From: Haloarchaeobius sp. HME9146 | Lineage (GTDB): Archaea > Halobacteriota > Halobacteria > Halobacteriales > Natrialbaceae | Length of the DNA stretch: 64,000 nt | Assembly (NCBI RefSeq): GCF_025399835.1 | Contig: NZ_JAODVR010000001.1 | Span: forward strand, 868,001-932,000 | Direction: 5' to 3' | Part shown: positions 31,675 through 42,100 of the stretch, in pieces | Position numbering within the stretch: position 1 is the first letter of the stretch | How the letters are laid out: each line of letters starts with the position of its first letter | The notes under the pieces: model-generated | Databases searched by the model: none | What the model saw: only the letters and a program-made list of their open reading frames with translations | Told to the model about the DNA's origin: nothing | Program-made: the position numbers and the translations under genes

Positions 31675-32325
31675 ATGACCGAGGTCGCAGAACGTGTCGC
31701 CGTTTCGTGCCCCTCCTGTGCGACGGGTGAGACCGTCCACGAGGTGCTGAAGGAGCGCGGCGACATGTACACGGTACGCTGTACGGAGTGCAGTCACGTC
31801 CACAAGGAACGAATCGAGGCGGAGGAGACGGTGAACGTCAAGGTCGTCGTCAGCCAGGACGGCGAGTCCTTCACGGCGCGGGTCGACGCCCCCGCCGAGG
31901 AGACCGTCGCGGTCGGCGAGGAGTTCATCCTCGACACCGAGGAGGCCATCATGACGGTGCGCATCACCGACCTCGAGGTCGGCAAGGAACAGCGCACCGA
32001 CGAGGCGCTCGCGAAGGACGTCGACGTGTTCTGGACCCGCGCGGTCGGGAACGTCGGCGTGAACGTGACCATCCACCCGCGCGACGGCCGGAACAACGAG
32101 ACTCGCGCCGAGAAGGTCCACGTGCCCGGCGACTACGAGTTCACCGTCGGCGAGAAGGAGGTGTTCGGTGAGAACGAGTTCACCGTGAAGGGTATCGCGG
32201 TCCGCCAGGACGCCGAGGGCTACCACCAGGACCACCTCAGCCACGCCGGTGACACCGTCATCGCGAAGGACGCGAAGCGCGTTTACGCCTGGGACGAGGA
32301 GACGACGGCCTGGTCCGCCTGGTAA
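31675..32325 (+). CDS. HVO_0476-type zinc-finger protein
   Basis: A 216-residue protein with an N-terminal zinc ribbon (CPSCATGETVHEVLK ... CTECSHVHKE, two CxxC pairs, residues 11-39). A beta-rich domain follows (about 45-190, VNVKVVVSQDGESFTARVDA, VMTVRITDLEVGKEQRTDEA) with an AWDEETTAWSAW end. This matches the uncharacterised archaeal HVO_0476 family. It is probably an RNA- or protein-binding factor near translation or rRNA metabolism (inference). The ATG at 31675 is chosen because the upstream extension is non-coding repeat sequence. Confidence 0.8.
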   Translation: MTEVAERVAVSCPSCATGETVHEVLKERGDMYTVRCTECSHVHKERIEAEETVNVKVVVSQDGESFTARVDAPAEETVAVGEEFILDTEEAIMTVRITDLEVGKEQRTDEALAKDVDVFWTRAVGNVGVNVTIHPRDGRNNETRAEKVHVPGDYEFTVGEKEVFGENEFTVKGIAVRQDAEGYHQDHLSHAGDTVIAKDAKRVYAWDEETTAWSAW

Positions 32326-32401
32326 CCGGCGAGACTCTCACTTCTCCAACGCGAACCGATTTCAGGCTCGCGGTCCAATCTCCTGACGACCAGAGACGAC
32401 C

Positions 32402-33037
32402 ATGGCCACCGACTTCGAGACCGCCCGGAACTCGCTCGTCGACGCGCTCGCCCGCCGCGAGAACGTCCAGCGCGAGTCCACACTGGACGCGATGCGGGCC
32501 GTCCCCCGCCACGAGTTCGTCCCCAGCGGCCACCAGAGCGAGGCGTACGCCGACCGGCCGCTCCCCATCGGCGACGGGGCGACCATCAGCGCGCCGCACA
32601 TGGTGGCCATCATGGTCGACGAGCTGGCCCTGGAGCCGGGCGACCGGGTCCTCGAGATAGGGACCGGGTGTGGCTACCACGCCGCGGTCACCGCCGAGGT
32701 GGTCGGGCCGGCGAACGTCTTCTCGGTGGAGTACAACGACGACCTGGCCCAGCAAGCTGGCACGCGGCTGGCCCGGCTGGGCTACGACGACATCTCGATT
32801 CGGGTTGGCGACGGGCGCGCGGGGTGGCCCGAGCACGCGCCCTACGACGCGGCGTACCTGACCTGTGCAGCGCCCGAGTTCCCCTCGGCGGTGGTGAAGC
32901 AGGTCCGTCCCGGCGGGCGGCTGCTCGCACCCATCGGGACGGCCAGCCAGCGCCTCGTCGCCGCGACCCGCCGGGCCGACGGGTCGCTGGAGACCGAAGA
33001 CCGCGGCGGGGTGCGCTTCGTCAGGATGCAGGGGTGA
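32402..33037 (+). CDS. pcm: protein-L-isoaspartate O-methyltransferase
   Basis: A 211-residue repair methyltransferase with the complete PCMT signature: pre-motif GDGATISAPHMVAIMVDEL, motif I VLEIGTGCGYHAAVTAEVVG, post-I FSVEYNDDLAQ and a motif II-like PYDAAYLTCAAPEFPSAVV. It methylates isoaspartyl residues with S-adenosylmethionine and so restores damaged proteins. It is the first of three consecutive methyltransferase genes. Start at 32402 follows a 76-base gap. Confidence 0.92.
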   Translation: MATDFETARNSLVDALARRENVQRESTLDAMRAVPRHEFVPSGHQSEAYADRPLPIGDGATISAPHMVAIMVDELALEPGDRVLEIGTGCGYHAAVTAEVVGPANVFSVEYNDDLAQQAGTRLARLGYDDISIRVGDGRAGWPEHAPYDAAYLTCAAPEFPSAVVKQVRPGGRLLAPIGTASQRLVAATRRADGSLETEDRGGVRFVRMQG

Positions 33038-33077
33038 GGCTGCAAGGTTGACGTAGCTTGCCCCCGATGACTCGGGC

Positions 33078-34067
33078 ATGAGCGAGCAGACGGAGACGAC
33101 GACGGAGACGCTGTTCCTGCTGTGGGCCGCCCGCGAGACGGGCGTGCTCGACGCGCTCGTCGCCGACGCCGACACACCGGCCGAGATCGCCGCGCAGACG
33201 GGCATCACCGAGCGAGCGGCCCGGCTGACGGTCGAGACGCTGGCCGACGAGGGATTCTTCGCGCAGGTGGACGGGGCCTACGAGCCGACGAACCGGGCAC
33301 TGGGATTCCTCGCGGCGAGTGACCTTCGCTCCGTGAGCCGACTCCCGCACGAACTCGACGTGCTGGCGGCCCTTCGAGAACTCCCCGAGACGATGCGAAC
33401 CGGGGAGCCGGACGCCGCGATAACGAGCGCCGCGGACGCGACCTGGAACGAGCTCGGCCACGTGCAGGCGACCGACGCGGCGACGGTCCGGGCCTGCGTG
33501 ACGGCGGCACAGCACGCGATGTCGGGGACGGACACCATCGGACGGGTGCTGGACCTGGGTGGTGCGCCGGGAACCTACGCCGTCGAGTTCGCCACCCGGG
33601 GATACGACGTGACGCTGCTCGATAGCGAGGAACGACTGGCCGAGAGCGAGTCGTTGCTCGCACACGAACCGGTCGAGACGGTTGCGGGGGAGCCAGCGGC
33701 ACTGGACAGCGAGGACGCCGGGTCGACCCTCCCCGCGGTCGACTGCGTCTTCGTCCCGATGCGGACCCACGAGTTCGACACGGCGACGAACCGCGAACTG
33801 GTCGAGCGGGCGCACGAGGTGCTCACGACGAGCGAGTCCGGTGAGTCCGGCGACACCGGCGGCTGGCTCGTCGTCGTGGACCACCTCCGGGACCGCTCTT
33901 CGCGGGCCACGGCCACGGCGGTCACCGAGCTGGCGACCGGCGAGGGGGCGTGCTACACGAGCGACCGGTACCGCGCGTGGTTCGACGGGGCCGGATTCCG
34001 GGCGGTACAGGTCAGAGATGTGCCCGGAACCGCCAGACAGGTCGTCTTCGGACAGGCGCGAGTTTGA
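33078..34067 (+). CDS. class I O-methyltransferase with N-terminal winged helix
   Basis: A 329-residue protein. Residues 10-75 form a dimerisation winged helix (TLFLLWAARETGVLDALVAD, PAEIAAQTGITERAARLTVE) as in plant/bacterial O-methyltransferases. From about 150 it has a Rossmann domain with motif I RVLDLGGAPGTYAVEFATRG and a motif III-like WLVVVDHLRDRS. A methyl-acceptor motif is not recognisable. It is flanked by two PCMT-type genes; substrate unknown. Confidence 0.75.
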   Translation: MSEQTETTTETLFLLWAARETGVLDALVADADTPAEIAAQTGITERAARLTVETLADEGFFAQVDGAYEPTNRALGFLAASDLRSVSRLPHELDVLAALRELPETMRTGEPDAAITSAADATWNELGHVQATDAATVRACVTAAQHAMSGTDTIGRVLDLGGAPGTYAVEFATRGYDVTLLDSEERLAESESLLAHEPVETVAGEPAALDSEDAGSTLPAVDCVFVPMRTHEFDTATNRELVERAHEVLTTSESGESGDTGGWLVVVDHLRDRSSRATATAVTELATGEGACYTSDRYRAWFDGAGFRAVQVRDVPGTARQVVFGQARV

Positions 34068-34093
34068 TATACGTGCATCACCGAGGCCGACGT

Positions 34094-34819
34094 ATGGAGC
34101 CAGCGGTGCTACGCGACGACATGGTCGACAGCCTCGAACACGACGCGAAGGGCGTCGTGTCCACAGAGGCCGTCGGCCTCGCCCTGCGGGAGGTCCCCCG
34201 CCACGAGTTCGTCGCGGACGACCGCACCGCCTACGCCGACCAGGCCCACGACCACGGCGGAACGACCGTCCTCTCGCCGAGCCTGGTCGCCAGGCTGTTC
34301 GAGGCGCTCGACGTTCGCGAGGGCGACTCGGTCCTCATCGTCGGCGCGGGCGTGGGGTACACCGCGGCCGTCGCCGCCGAGATCGCCGGGTCGCGACACG
34401 TCCACGCCATCGACATCACCCGGCACGTCGTCTACGACGCTCGGACGAACCTCGCGTCGGCGGGCTACGAGGACGTGTTCGTCGACTGCCGCGACGGGGC
34501 CCGCGGGCTACCCGAGTACGCCCCCTTCGATAAGATTCTGGTCGAGGCAGCCGCTGTCGACCCGCCGTGCAAGCTCGTCGACCAGCTGGCAGCCGACGGC
34601 CGACTCGTGATGCCCCAGGGCGTCGGCGAGCAGCACATCGTCGCGGTCGAGGACGGCGAGCAGGTCGACAGCTTCGGCCCGGTCGCGTTCGCCCCCTTGC
34701 TCGTCGAGGGCGAGCAGGCCGGTGCCATCGAGCGCAACCGGACCGCCCGCGAGGACCGTGAGCGCGCGGCCCAGGCGGTCCAGCGCGGCTGGGAGTACGA
34801 CTGGATCGAGTGGGAGTAG
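34094..34819 (+). CDS. divergent PCMT-like protein
   Basis: A 241-residue paralogue of the isoaspartyl methyltransferase. The fold motifs remain (ALREVPRHEFVADDRTAYAD and a motif I region VLIVGAGVGYTAAVAAEIAG). However, the acidic residue of motif I (LEIG in 32402-33037) is Ile-Val, and the pre-motif TISAPHM has become TVLSPSL. It may therefore have changed substrate or lost repair activity. A C-terminal extension (AREDRERAAQAVQRGWEYDW) is typical of the second haloarchaeal copy. ATG 34094 lies about 30 bases after tttgatatac. Confidence 0.75.
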   Translation: MEPAVLRDDMVDSLEHDAKGVVSTEAVGLALREVPRHEFVADDRTAYADQAHDHGGTTVLSPSLVARLFEALDVREGDSVLIVGAGVGYTAAVAAEIAGSRHVHAIDITRHVVYDARTNLASAGYEDVFVDCRDGARGLPEYAPFDKILVEAAAVDPPCKLVDQLAADGRLVMPQGVGEQHIVAVEDGEQVDSFGPVAFAPLLVEGEQAGAIERNRTAREDRERAAQAVQRGWEYDWIEWE

Positions 34820-34837
34820 CCCCTCGTCCTTCCGCCG

Positions 34838-35299
34838 CTACTCCTCGATGACGAGGATGACGGTGTTCGCGCGCTGGTCGGCGTACTCGCTGCCGGCGGG
34901 TGGTTTGATGTCGATCTCGAGCGTGCCTTCTTCCTGATTCGGGCCGAGTGTGGGCGCGATGTCGAGGGTGGCCTGTCCCTCGGCTCCCGTCTTCGCGGTC
35001 CTGATTCCGTCCAGCTTCGCGGTCTCGCCTTTCACGACCACGGTCGCGCCCGCGACGGGGTCGCCGTTGGTGTCGACGACGGTGATGGTCACGGCCTGCT
35101 CGCCGGGCGTGACGACGTCCGGACTCGGCTGGGCGTCGACCTCGGTGACGGTGAGGGCGCCGATGCCGGAGATCATGTTCATCATCACGGAGAGGCTGGC
35201 GACGCCGACGACGAGGGCGATGACGAGTCGGATGGGGAGCCCTTCGATGGCGCGGGTGTCGTCGCGGAGGCGGTCGAGTCGGGAGTGGTCGCGGGTCAT
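34838..35299 (-). CDS. membrane-anchored protein with Ig-like/carboxypeptidase-regulatory domain
   Basis: A 153-residue protein. A charged N-terminus (MTRDHSRLDRLRDDTRAIEG) precedes one membrane helix (about 24-45, RLVIALVVGVASLSVMMNMI), giving an N-in/C-out anchor. The exposed part is a beta sandwich (VVTPGEQAVTITVVDTNGDP, VAGATVVVKGE, GQATLDIAPTL), resembling Big_1 or carboxypeptidase-regulatory domains. It resembles secreted or pilin-like haloarchaeal proteins but lacks a clear class III signal peptide. Convergent with the PCMT-like gene. Confidence 0.65.
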   Translation of the reverse strand: MTRDHSRLDRLRDDTRAIEGLPIRLVIALVVGVASLSVMMNMISGIGALTVTEVDAQPSPDVVTPGEQAVTITVVDTNGDPVAGATVVVKGETAKLDGIRTAKTGAEGQATLDIAPTLGPNQEEGTLEIDIKPPAGSEYADQRANTVILVIEE

Positions 35300-35632
35300 G
35301 CCGGGGTTGGCCGCGTGCTGGTATTTGAATGGTTGGCTGGTTGGGGGTGTTCGAGGGCGGCCCGGTTTTCGTCCGGTCCGGTTCTGGCGATTCGAGAGAC
35401 GGTAGTGGTGTCGAGGAGCAGGTCACTCGCGCTGGTGGTAATGGAACCGCCACCGCACCGTCCCACACCACACCCTCCCCAGCCGACTCCTTCCACTTCG
35501 CTCCGCTTCGTTCCAGTCGTCCCTCGCGCGGCAGCGGCTCACGGCTTCGCTGGCGCGAAGCACGTTCACCAGCGCGCGCCATGGTAATTGATTCCCCAAT
35601 AATTCAAACCCGAAGCCGGGCCCACACCCGCC
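35300..35632. other. intergenic region with dispersed repeat copy B
   Basis: This 333-base gap holds dispersed repeat copy B (35406-35530). An AT-rich segment around 35585-35605 (taattgattccccaataatt, itself a near-palindrome: AATT ... AATT) contains the likely TATA element of the ATPase gene at 35633. No coding frame is supported. Confidence 0.55.
35406..35530 (+). repeat. dispersed intergenic repeat, copy B
   Basis: The fullest copy: GGTGTCGAGGAGCAG, ACTCGCGCTGGTGGT, ATGGAACCGCCACCGCACCG, then CACACCCTCCCCAGCCGACT, CTTCCACTTCGCTCCGCTTC and GTTCCAGTCGTCCCTCGCGC. It matches copies A (31312) and C (54960) over most of its length. Confidence 0.75.
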
Positions 35633-36691
35633 ATGGTCGTCATCGGGCGGGACGCGGACGAGAGTGGCGAGACAGTAGACTTCGGGCATTTCAGGGCCCC
35701 GGACGGGAGCTACGGCGCAGGGGTCGAACTCGACTGCGAGTTCCCGCATGCCGGAATCGTCGTGGGGAAGCGCGGCTACGGGAAGTCCTACACCCTCGGT
35801 GTCATCGCGGAGGGGCTGGCCGGGGCCCGGGGCGTCGCGCCCGTGGTCGTGGACCCGCTGGGCGTGTTCACGACGCTCGATTCGGGGGCGGTCCCGGCCT
35901 CGGTCGTCGCCGAGCCGCGGGTCGCTGCCTCGACCCTGCCACCCCGGGCGTGGTGCGACCTGGTCGGACTCGCACCCGACTCCGCGGCCGGGGCGGTGGT
36001 CTGGCAGGCGGCAGCGGGTGCCGAGACGCTGGCGGGGATGCGCCGGCGAGTCGAGGACCTGGAGTGCGGGCCCGTCGCGCGCCGAACCGCCCGGAACCAC
36101 CTCACACTCGCCGAATCCTGGGACGTGTTCGCGCCGGCGGGACTCGACGCGACCGACCTCGCGACGGGTGAGGCCACCGTCCTCGACCTCGCGGGCACCC
36201 CCGAAACCGCGATGAACGCGGTCGTTCGGGCGGTCGCGACGGGGCTGTACGAGGCCCGGGTTGCCGGGAACATCGCCCGACTCCCGTGGCTGCTCTGCGA
36301 CGAGGCGCACGTGTTCTTCGACGGGGTCGCCGCGCCGGCACTCCAGACGCTGCTGACCAGGGGCCGTCAGCCCGGCGTGAGCCTGCTGGCCGCCACGCAG
36401 CGCCCCGACGCGGTGCCCACTGTCGCCATCTCGCAGTCGGACCTGGTCATCGCGCACCGGCTGACCGACCGGGCCGACCGTGACGCGCTCGACCGTGCTC
36501 GCCCGGCGTACGCCGCGGACGCGCTCACGGCCGGGATGCCGACCCGGCCGGGCGACGTGACGGTCGTCGACGATACGGGAGAGGCCGTGCATGCGGTTCG
36601 CGTTCGAGAGCGAACGACTCCCCACGGTGGGTCGAGCCCGCGTGCAGGCACGGTGGATACTGGCGGAGAGGCCCCCCAGAGCCTCAAATGA
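35633..36691 (+). CDS. HerA/DUF87-type ATPase
   Basis: A 352-residue P-loop ATPase. Walker A is GKRGYGKS (residues 45-52), Walker B is LLCDEAHVFF (about 220), and an arginine-finger-type segment lies in QPGVSLLAATQRPDAVPTVA. This is the HerA/FtsK-like layout without the N-terminal barrel of true HerA. It probably translocates DNA or remodels a protein assembly; no NurA nuclease is adjacent. The last 40 residues are disordered. Promoter-like AT-rich sequence lies just upstream. Confidence 0.75.
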   Translation: MVVIGRDADESGETVDFGHFRAPDGSYGAGVELDCEFPHAGIVVGKRGYGKSYTLGVIAEGLAGARGVAPVVVDPLGVFTTLDSGAVPASVVAEPRVAASTLPPRAWCDLVGLAPDSAAGAVVWQAAAGAETLAGMRRRVEDLECGPVARRTARNHLTLAESWDVFAPAGLDATDLATGEATVLDLAGTPETAMNAVVRAVATGLYEARVAGNIARLPWLLCDEAHVFFDGVAAPALQTLLTRGRQPGVSLLAATQRPDAVPTVAISQSDLVIAHRLTDRADRDALDRARPAYAADALTAGMPTRPGDVTVVDDTGEAVHAVRVRERTTPHGGSSPRAGTVDTGGEAPQSLK

Positions 36692-37026
36692 GCGTTTGAG
36701 TCTCCACCGGGGTTAAGTCCGAGACGGTGCTACAGTAGACTGTCGACAGGACACGCCGCCCACTGTCATCCTCCTGCCCATCCACCGCCCTCCTGTCGGC
36801 ACAGCAACCCCTCGACATCGGCGTCACTGCCCTCTCGCCGGTGTCTTCCGGTCGCCGGTCCGTGCCCTCGACAGCCGGCGACTGGCACTTGTTTCTCGCG
36901 GCGCAACGCGCCCGGACACACACCGACGAATACATGTCTGTAGATTAGATAAAAATCACGTTTTGGACAAAGGGCTCTTTTTCTTAACGTGTCTATTAAT
37001 AGAACTGTCTTGGAACGTTCGGTCGT
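36692..37026. other. intergenic region before the solute-binding protein
   Basis: No gene is visible in this 335-base gap. From 36930 it turns AT-rich (tagattagataaaaatcacg, then ctctttttcttaacgtg and tctattaatagaact). The palindromic CTATTAATAG (36991-37000) lies about 30 bases before the ATG at 37027, so it probably contains the TATA element; the T-run before it may terminate upstream transcription. Confidence 0.5.
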
Positions 37027-38901
37027 ATGTCAGATGAAAAGTCCCTCCAGCGCCGGACGTTCCTGAAAGCGACCGGCGGCGCGGCGACCGCCCTGACCCT
37101 CGCCGGGTGTTCGACCACCGACGACCCCGGCACGACCGACGGCGGAACCGACGACACGAACGGCACCGACGATACGAAGAACACCGACGACGGCGACTCC
37201 TCGGGTGGGAACACGGACGCGACCTTCCAGCTCACCAACGCGACGATGAGCACGCTCGACCCCATCAAGGCGACCGACACGGCCTCCGGTGAGGTCATCC
37301 AGCAGGTGTTCGACCCCCTGATGAACTACCCGAACGCCGAGGTCGCGGTCGAGCCCCTGCTCGCCACGGACTTCGAGGTCTCGGCGGACTCGCGGACCTA
37401 CACGTTCACTCTCAAGGAGGGTGCGACCTTCCACAACGGCGACACCGTCACTGCCCAGGACTTCGTCTACTCGTTCGAGCGCCTCGCGGCGTCCGAACAC
37501 ACCCGTCGTGACTACTTCATCCTCGACTCGATGGGGGTGAAACACGAGACGAAGACCGTCACGACCGACGACGGGGAGGAGACCGAGGTGTACAAGCCCG
37601 GCTCGCTCGCGGTCCGGGCGGTCGACGACACGACCCTCGAGATCGAACTCGCCCAGCCGTTCCACTCCACCCTCGAGATGCTCGCCTACACTGCCTTCGC
37701 GGCCGTTCCCGAGGGCATCCTCGGCGACGTGAAGGGGTACGACGGCGAGATGAGCCACAAGAAGTTCGCGACGCAGAACCCCATCGGTGCTGGCCCGTTC
37801 TCCTTCGAGACTTGGGAGACGAACACGCAGGCCGCGGTCACCCGCTTCGACGACTACCACGGGCAGACCGCGTCGGTCGCGCGCGTCCACTGGCAGGTCA
37901 TCACCGACACCGACGCCCTGTACAACTACGGCCAGAACAAGAACGCCGACCTCGCGCCGATGCCGACGTCGAAGTACGACCCGACCAAGGTCACGGTCGA
38001 GGAGACGGACGACCTCGGGCGGCAGGTCGGGACGTACGGGCCGATGCGCAACGGTGAGACCGCGAACTACCTCTCGGTCCCGACCATCAACACGTACTAC
38101 ATCGGCCTGAACGCGAAGAACGTCGAGGAACCCGCGCGCAAGGCGATTGCGTACGCGATGAACCAGCAGGAGGGCGTGGACCAGGTGTTCAAGGGCCGCG
38201 GCAAGCCCGCCTACCACTTCACGCCCCCGAGCATCTACCCCGGCGGCGCGTCCGCCTACGACCAGCACGCGAAGGAGAACTACCCCTACGGGTACAACAC
38301 GACCGACCTCGAGTCCGCCCGTCAGGTCATGAAAGACGCGGGCTACGGTCCGAACAACAAGTACGAGGTCACCTTCACGACCTACCAGTCCGACACCTGG
38401 CAGGGTCTCGGGAAGATCCTCCGCGACAAGCTCAGCAGCGCCCACATCACCATGAAGCTCGAGGAGGCCCCCTTCTCGACGCTGCTCAACCGTGGTCGCT
38501 CCGGCAACCTCGCCGCGTTCTCCCTCGGCTGGGCGATGGACTGGCCCGCCCCGGACAACTTCTGGGGGCAACTCGCTCCGCCGAAGATCACGGACACGTC
38601 GGACGGTGCGGCCGGTGCCTACGTCGACTGGGACGACGCCGCTGGGTCCGCCTCACAGCGAGCTGCCGACGCCTGGGAGACGATTTCGAACAACCAGGCA
38701 CCGACCGATGCGGCCCAGCAGAAACGGAACGACGGCTACGTCACCCTCGAGGAGGCGAACTGGGAGGACATGGTCCTCCTGCCGGCCTACCACGCGGTCG
38801 ACGAGCGCTTCGCGTACGACTGGGTCGACATCCCCAAGTTCGGTGGGGGCGGTGACTCGCGCCAGAAGTACAACACGGTCAGTATCGGATCGCGTCGCTG
38901 A
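37027..38901 (+). CDS. family 5 solute-binding lipoprotein (peptide/nickel ABC type)
   Basis: A 624-residue exported protein. The signal QRRTFLKATGGAATALTLAG then Cys28 is a twin-arginine lipoprotein signal (RRTFLK, lipobox LAGC). After an acidic Thr/Asp linker come the SBP_bac_5 domains: PIKATDTASGEVIQQVFDPL, DFEVSADSRTYTFTLKEGAT, FHNGDTVTAQDFVYSFERLA. It would capture oligopeptides or similar ligands at the cell surface and hand them to an ABC permease. No permease or ATPase gene lies near, so it is an orphan receptor here. Confidence 0.92.
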   Translation: MSDEKSLQRRTFLKATGGAATALTLAGCSTTDDPGTTDGGTDDTNGTDDTKNTDDGDSSGGNTDATFQLTNATMSTLDPIKATDTASGEVIQQVFDPLMNYPNAEVAVEPLLATDFEVSADSRTYTFTLKEGATFHNGDTVTAQDFVYSFERLAASEHTRRDYFILDSMGVKHETKTVTTDDGEETEVYKPGSLAVRAVDDTTLEIELAQPFHSTLEMLAYTAFAAVPEGILGDVKGYDGEMSHKKFATQNPIGAGPFSFETWETNTQAAVTRFDDYHGQTASVARVHWQVITDTDALYNYGQNKNADLAPMPTSKYDPTKVTVEETDDLGRQVGTYGPMRNGETANYLSVPTINTYYIGLNAKNVEEPARKAIAYAMNQQEGVDQVFKGRGKPAYHFTPPSIYPGGASAYDQHAKENYPYGYNTTDLESARQVMKDAGYGPNNKYEVTFTTYQSDTWQGLGKILRDKLSSAHITMKLEEAPFSTLLNRGRSGNLAAFSLGWAMDWPAPDNFWGQLAPPKITDTSDGAAGAYVDWDDAAGSASQRAADAWETISNNQAPTDAAQQKRNDGYVTLEEANWEDMVLLPAYHAVDERFAYDWVDIPKFGGGGDSRQKYNTVSIGSRR

Positions 38902-39119
38902 ACGACACTCGGTCATCCCACTCTGCGGTCCTGTTCTTTGTCGAGCGTATCGACACACAGCCACGCCTCTCGGGAGTTTGGTTCGTCAGGAAGGGGGGGT
39001 TGGGGGGAGTATGGGGGTGGCGACAGCGGTTAGCTGCTCATTCGCCATCTCATGGTATGGTGGGAATGGGATTAACCGTTTACTCTAATTAGTTCGTGTC
39101 TGGTAACCCGGTACTCTAA

Positions 39120-42100
39120 TCAATTAGAGTCGGATTCGAACACCGACTCGACGAGCTTCCGTTCGGCCGCTCGCAGGTGATAGTGGTACGTCGGGGGCGT
39201 CACGTCGAGGGCGTCGGCGAGTTTCTCGCCGGTGACGCCACGGGGCCACGCGTAGAACCCCGCGTAGAACGCGGCCTGGAGTGCCTCGAACTGGCGTTCG
39301 GTCAACTCGTTCTCGACCCAGGTTCGAAGGTCGCGCGTCTTCCGTGCGCTACTGGTCGTCTCTCGGCGCGCCCCCAGTTCGGTCCCCGGGTAGGTCTCCT
39401 GGATGTCGTTCCAGAGGCCACGGGTGTCACCGCCCTGTGGCAGGTCGACGAGCAGCTCGGTGACGCCCTCGGTCGCCTCCAGTTCACGGAGCGACCCGTC
39501 GTACTCCCGCAGCAACTCGAACAGCCGTGGCTCGACCAGACGAAGCTCGAACAGCGTCCGCTGTTCGTCCTCGTCTTCGGTGATGCGCGTGATCGATGTG
39601 ACCGCCGACCAGTCCGCGACCGTCTCCTCGACCGTCTCGGGTGCGACCCCGGTCACGGTGATGAAACAGAGATGGGTCCCGTCCGGGCGGGCGATCGCGC
39701 CGTCGAGCGCGAGGGTCCCCCCGACCTCCGCCGAGAGCCGGCTGAACGAGAGGCGCTCGTCCTCGACGAGGAACTCGAGTTCGATTCGGCTGTCGGTCAC
39801 GAGCGCCCGAGTTCGCTCGATAGCGTGGATGGCGTAGCCGATGGTCTGGCCGAGCTCGGCCAGCACCTCGACCTCTCGGTCGGTGACGGTCTCCGGCGTC
39901 GAGACGTGTAACACCAGCACGCTGTAGACGCGCTCGTTGTCGACCAGCGGGACCGCGACGACCGTCTGGAAGCCGTACGTCAGCGACTCGGTCCGGCGGT
40001 CCTCCCAGTTGGGCGTGTTCAGGACGTTCTCGACCACCTGCACCGACTGTTCCTCGCTCGCCCGCCGACAGAGTTCACCTTCCGGCGTCGCGGCCTCGGG
40101 CGTGTCACCCACCCGGTCCATGTAGTTCGCGTCGGCGTCCGCCCAGACCAGCGGCGACACCGATTCGGTCGCGGCGTCGACCTCCCCAACCCAGGTGCAG
40201 ACGTACGGGTCCGCGTCGGCCAGCCGGTCACACACCGCCTGCTCTATCTCGCGCCGCGTCGACGCCTGCGCGACCGCCCGGTTCACGTCCCGGACGATCT
40301 TGTTCGTGTGATTCAACTTCCGGAGCTCCTCGTTCTGCTGACTCAGCGTCTGGTCGTGGTCCCGGAGCAACTGCTCGCGTTCGGCCCGGTCGAGTGCCGC
40401 CTCGGTGTTCGCCGCCAGGATGTGCAACATCTCGATGGTCGACTCGTCGAACCCATCGACGACCCCGCTGGCAGCGACGATCGCCCCGTGCGTGCCGAGC
40501 GGGATGACGAGTTCGCTCTCGACACCCGCACAGAGCCCACCATCGCCGTCGCTCACGTCGCTGAAGTACTGCGACTCGCCCGCACTGAACGCCGACCAGA
40601 CGTTGCTGTCCCCGCGTTCGATTGCCGGCGGGGACTCCAGGAGGTCGGCCGTGCTCGGCGTCGTCGCCACCGGCTCCAGCCGGCCGACCTCGCTGTCGAA
40701 CTGGTAGACGACCATCGCGCTCAGGCCGAGCAGGTCCGCGGCTGTCCCGGCCGTCGTCTCGCAGATATCCTCGTACGTCTCCGCCCGCATCAGCACGCGC
40801 GTCGTCTCGTGGAGCGTGTTCAGGGTCTGCTCGTACTGCTTGCGCTCCGTGATGTCCGTCGCGATGGTCAACACCGCCTGCTCCCCCTCGTACTCGATAG
40901 CCCGCGAGGTCGTCTCGACGTGTTTGACGGTCCCGTCCTCCGTGACGATGCGCCGCTCACGCCGCGTCGGTTCGATGGCTCCTCGCTCGACCTCACTGAT
41001 GATCGACTCGACCTCCTCGAGTTCGGTCGCGTGGATGATGTCCGAGACGGACTTCTCCAGGACGGCCTCTGCACTTTCCGCCCCGAGCAACGACACGACC
41101 GCCGGGTTCGCGTACACCACGTCGAGGTTCCGGTGGACCAGGATCGGGTTCGGCGACACCTCGACCAGCGTCCGGTAGCGCTCGCTGCTCTCGCGGCGCT
41201 CGTCCTCGATGACGGTCCGCTCGACCGCGCTCGCCAGCACGGTCGCGACGTTCTGCAGGAACGTCACGTCGTCCTGGGTGAATTTCCGGTGACTGGTCGC
41301 GTGTGCCTCCAGCACGCCCCACGTCTCACCGCGCAATCCGATAGCCACGCACGCGCCGCTTCTGACCGCCGCATCCACCATCACGTCGTTCGGCTCGAAG
41401 CGAGTCTCCTCGTCCACGTCGTCGACGACGACGACCGGTGTGTCGGTGTTGTCCACCACGTGGCGGGCCTGTGCCGAAGGGTCTGCCTCGGCTGTCCAGC
41501 CCACCTCCGCCTCCGGGAGGAGCTCTCCCGTCGACTCGTGGCGGCGCAACACCCGGACGTGACTCACGTCGAGCGCCCGCGCGACCCGCCGGACCGTCGT
41601 CTCGAACAGCACGTCGAGCTGTGGCTCGTTCAACGCCTGTTGCCCGATGGCTGCCACCGCCTCCTGCTGTCTGACCCGGTCGCGCAGTGCACTCTCGGTC
41701 CGGTACTGCGACACCGCGTTCCCGATCTGGTTCGCCAGCAGCGTGAACCGGTCCCGCCCCGGTTTCTTCTGGAGATACTGCGTGACACCCGCCGCGATCG
41801 CCTCGCTTGCGATCTCCTCAGAGCCTTTCCCGGTGAACAGGATGAATGGGAGCCGGTCGTCGCGTTCCCTCACCGACTCGAGTAACTCCAGCCCGTTCAT
41901 CTGGGGCATATCGTAGTCACTCACGATGCAGTCGACCGGCTGGCCGTCGTCGATCGCCGTCAACGCGGCTTCCCCGTTCGGGACCGGAACCACGTCCAGC
42001 CCCGGTTGTTCTCGCTCCAGCATCGCCTTCGATACGTCCGCGAAATCGGGGTCGTTGTCGACGAACAGCACGGTCACCTCGTCTATCGGTGCCTCCCGTC

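Noticed and set aside
35633-36691. HerA-type ATPase as partner of the DUF4297-like nuclease
   Set aside because: DUF4297-HerA pairs are adjacent genes; here they are 25 kb apart, in core genome and element respectively.
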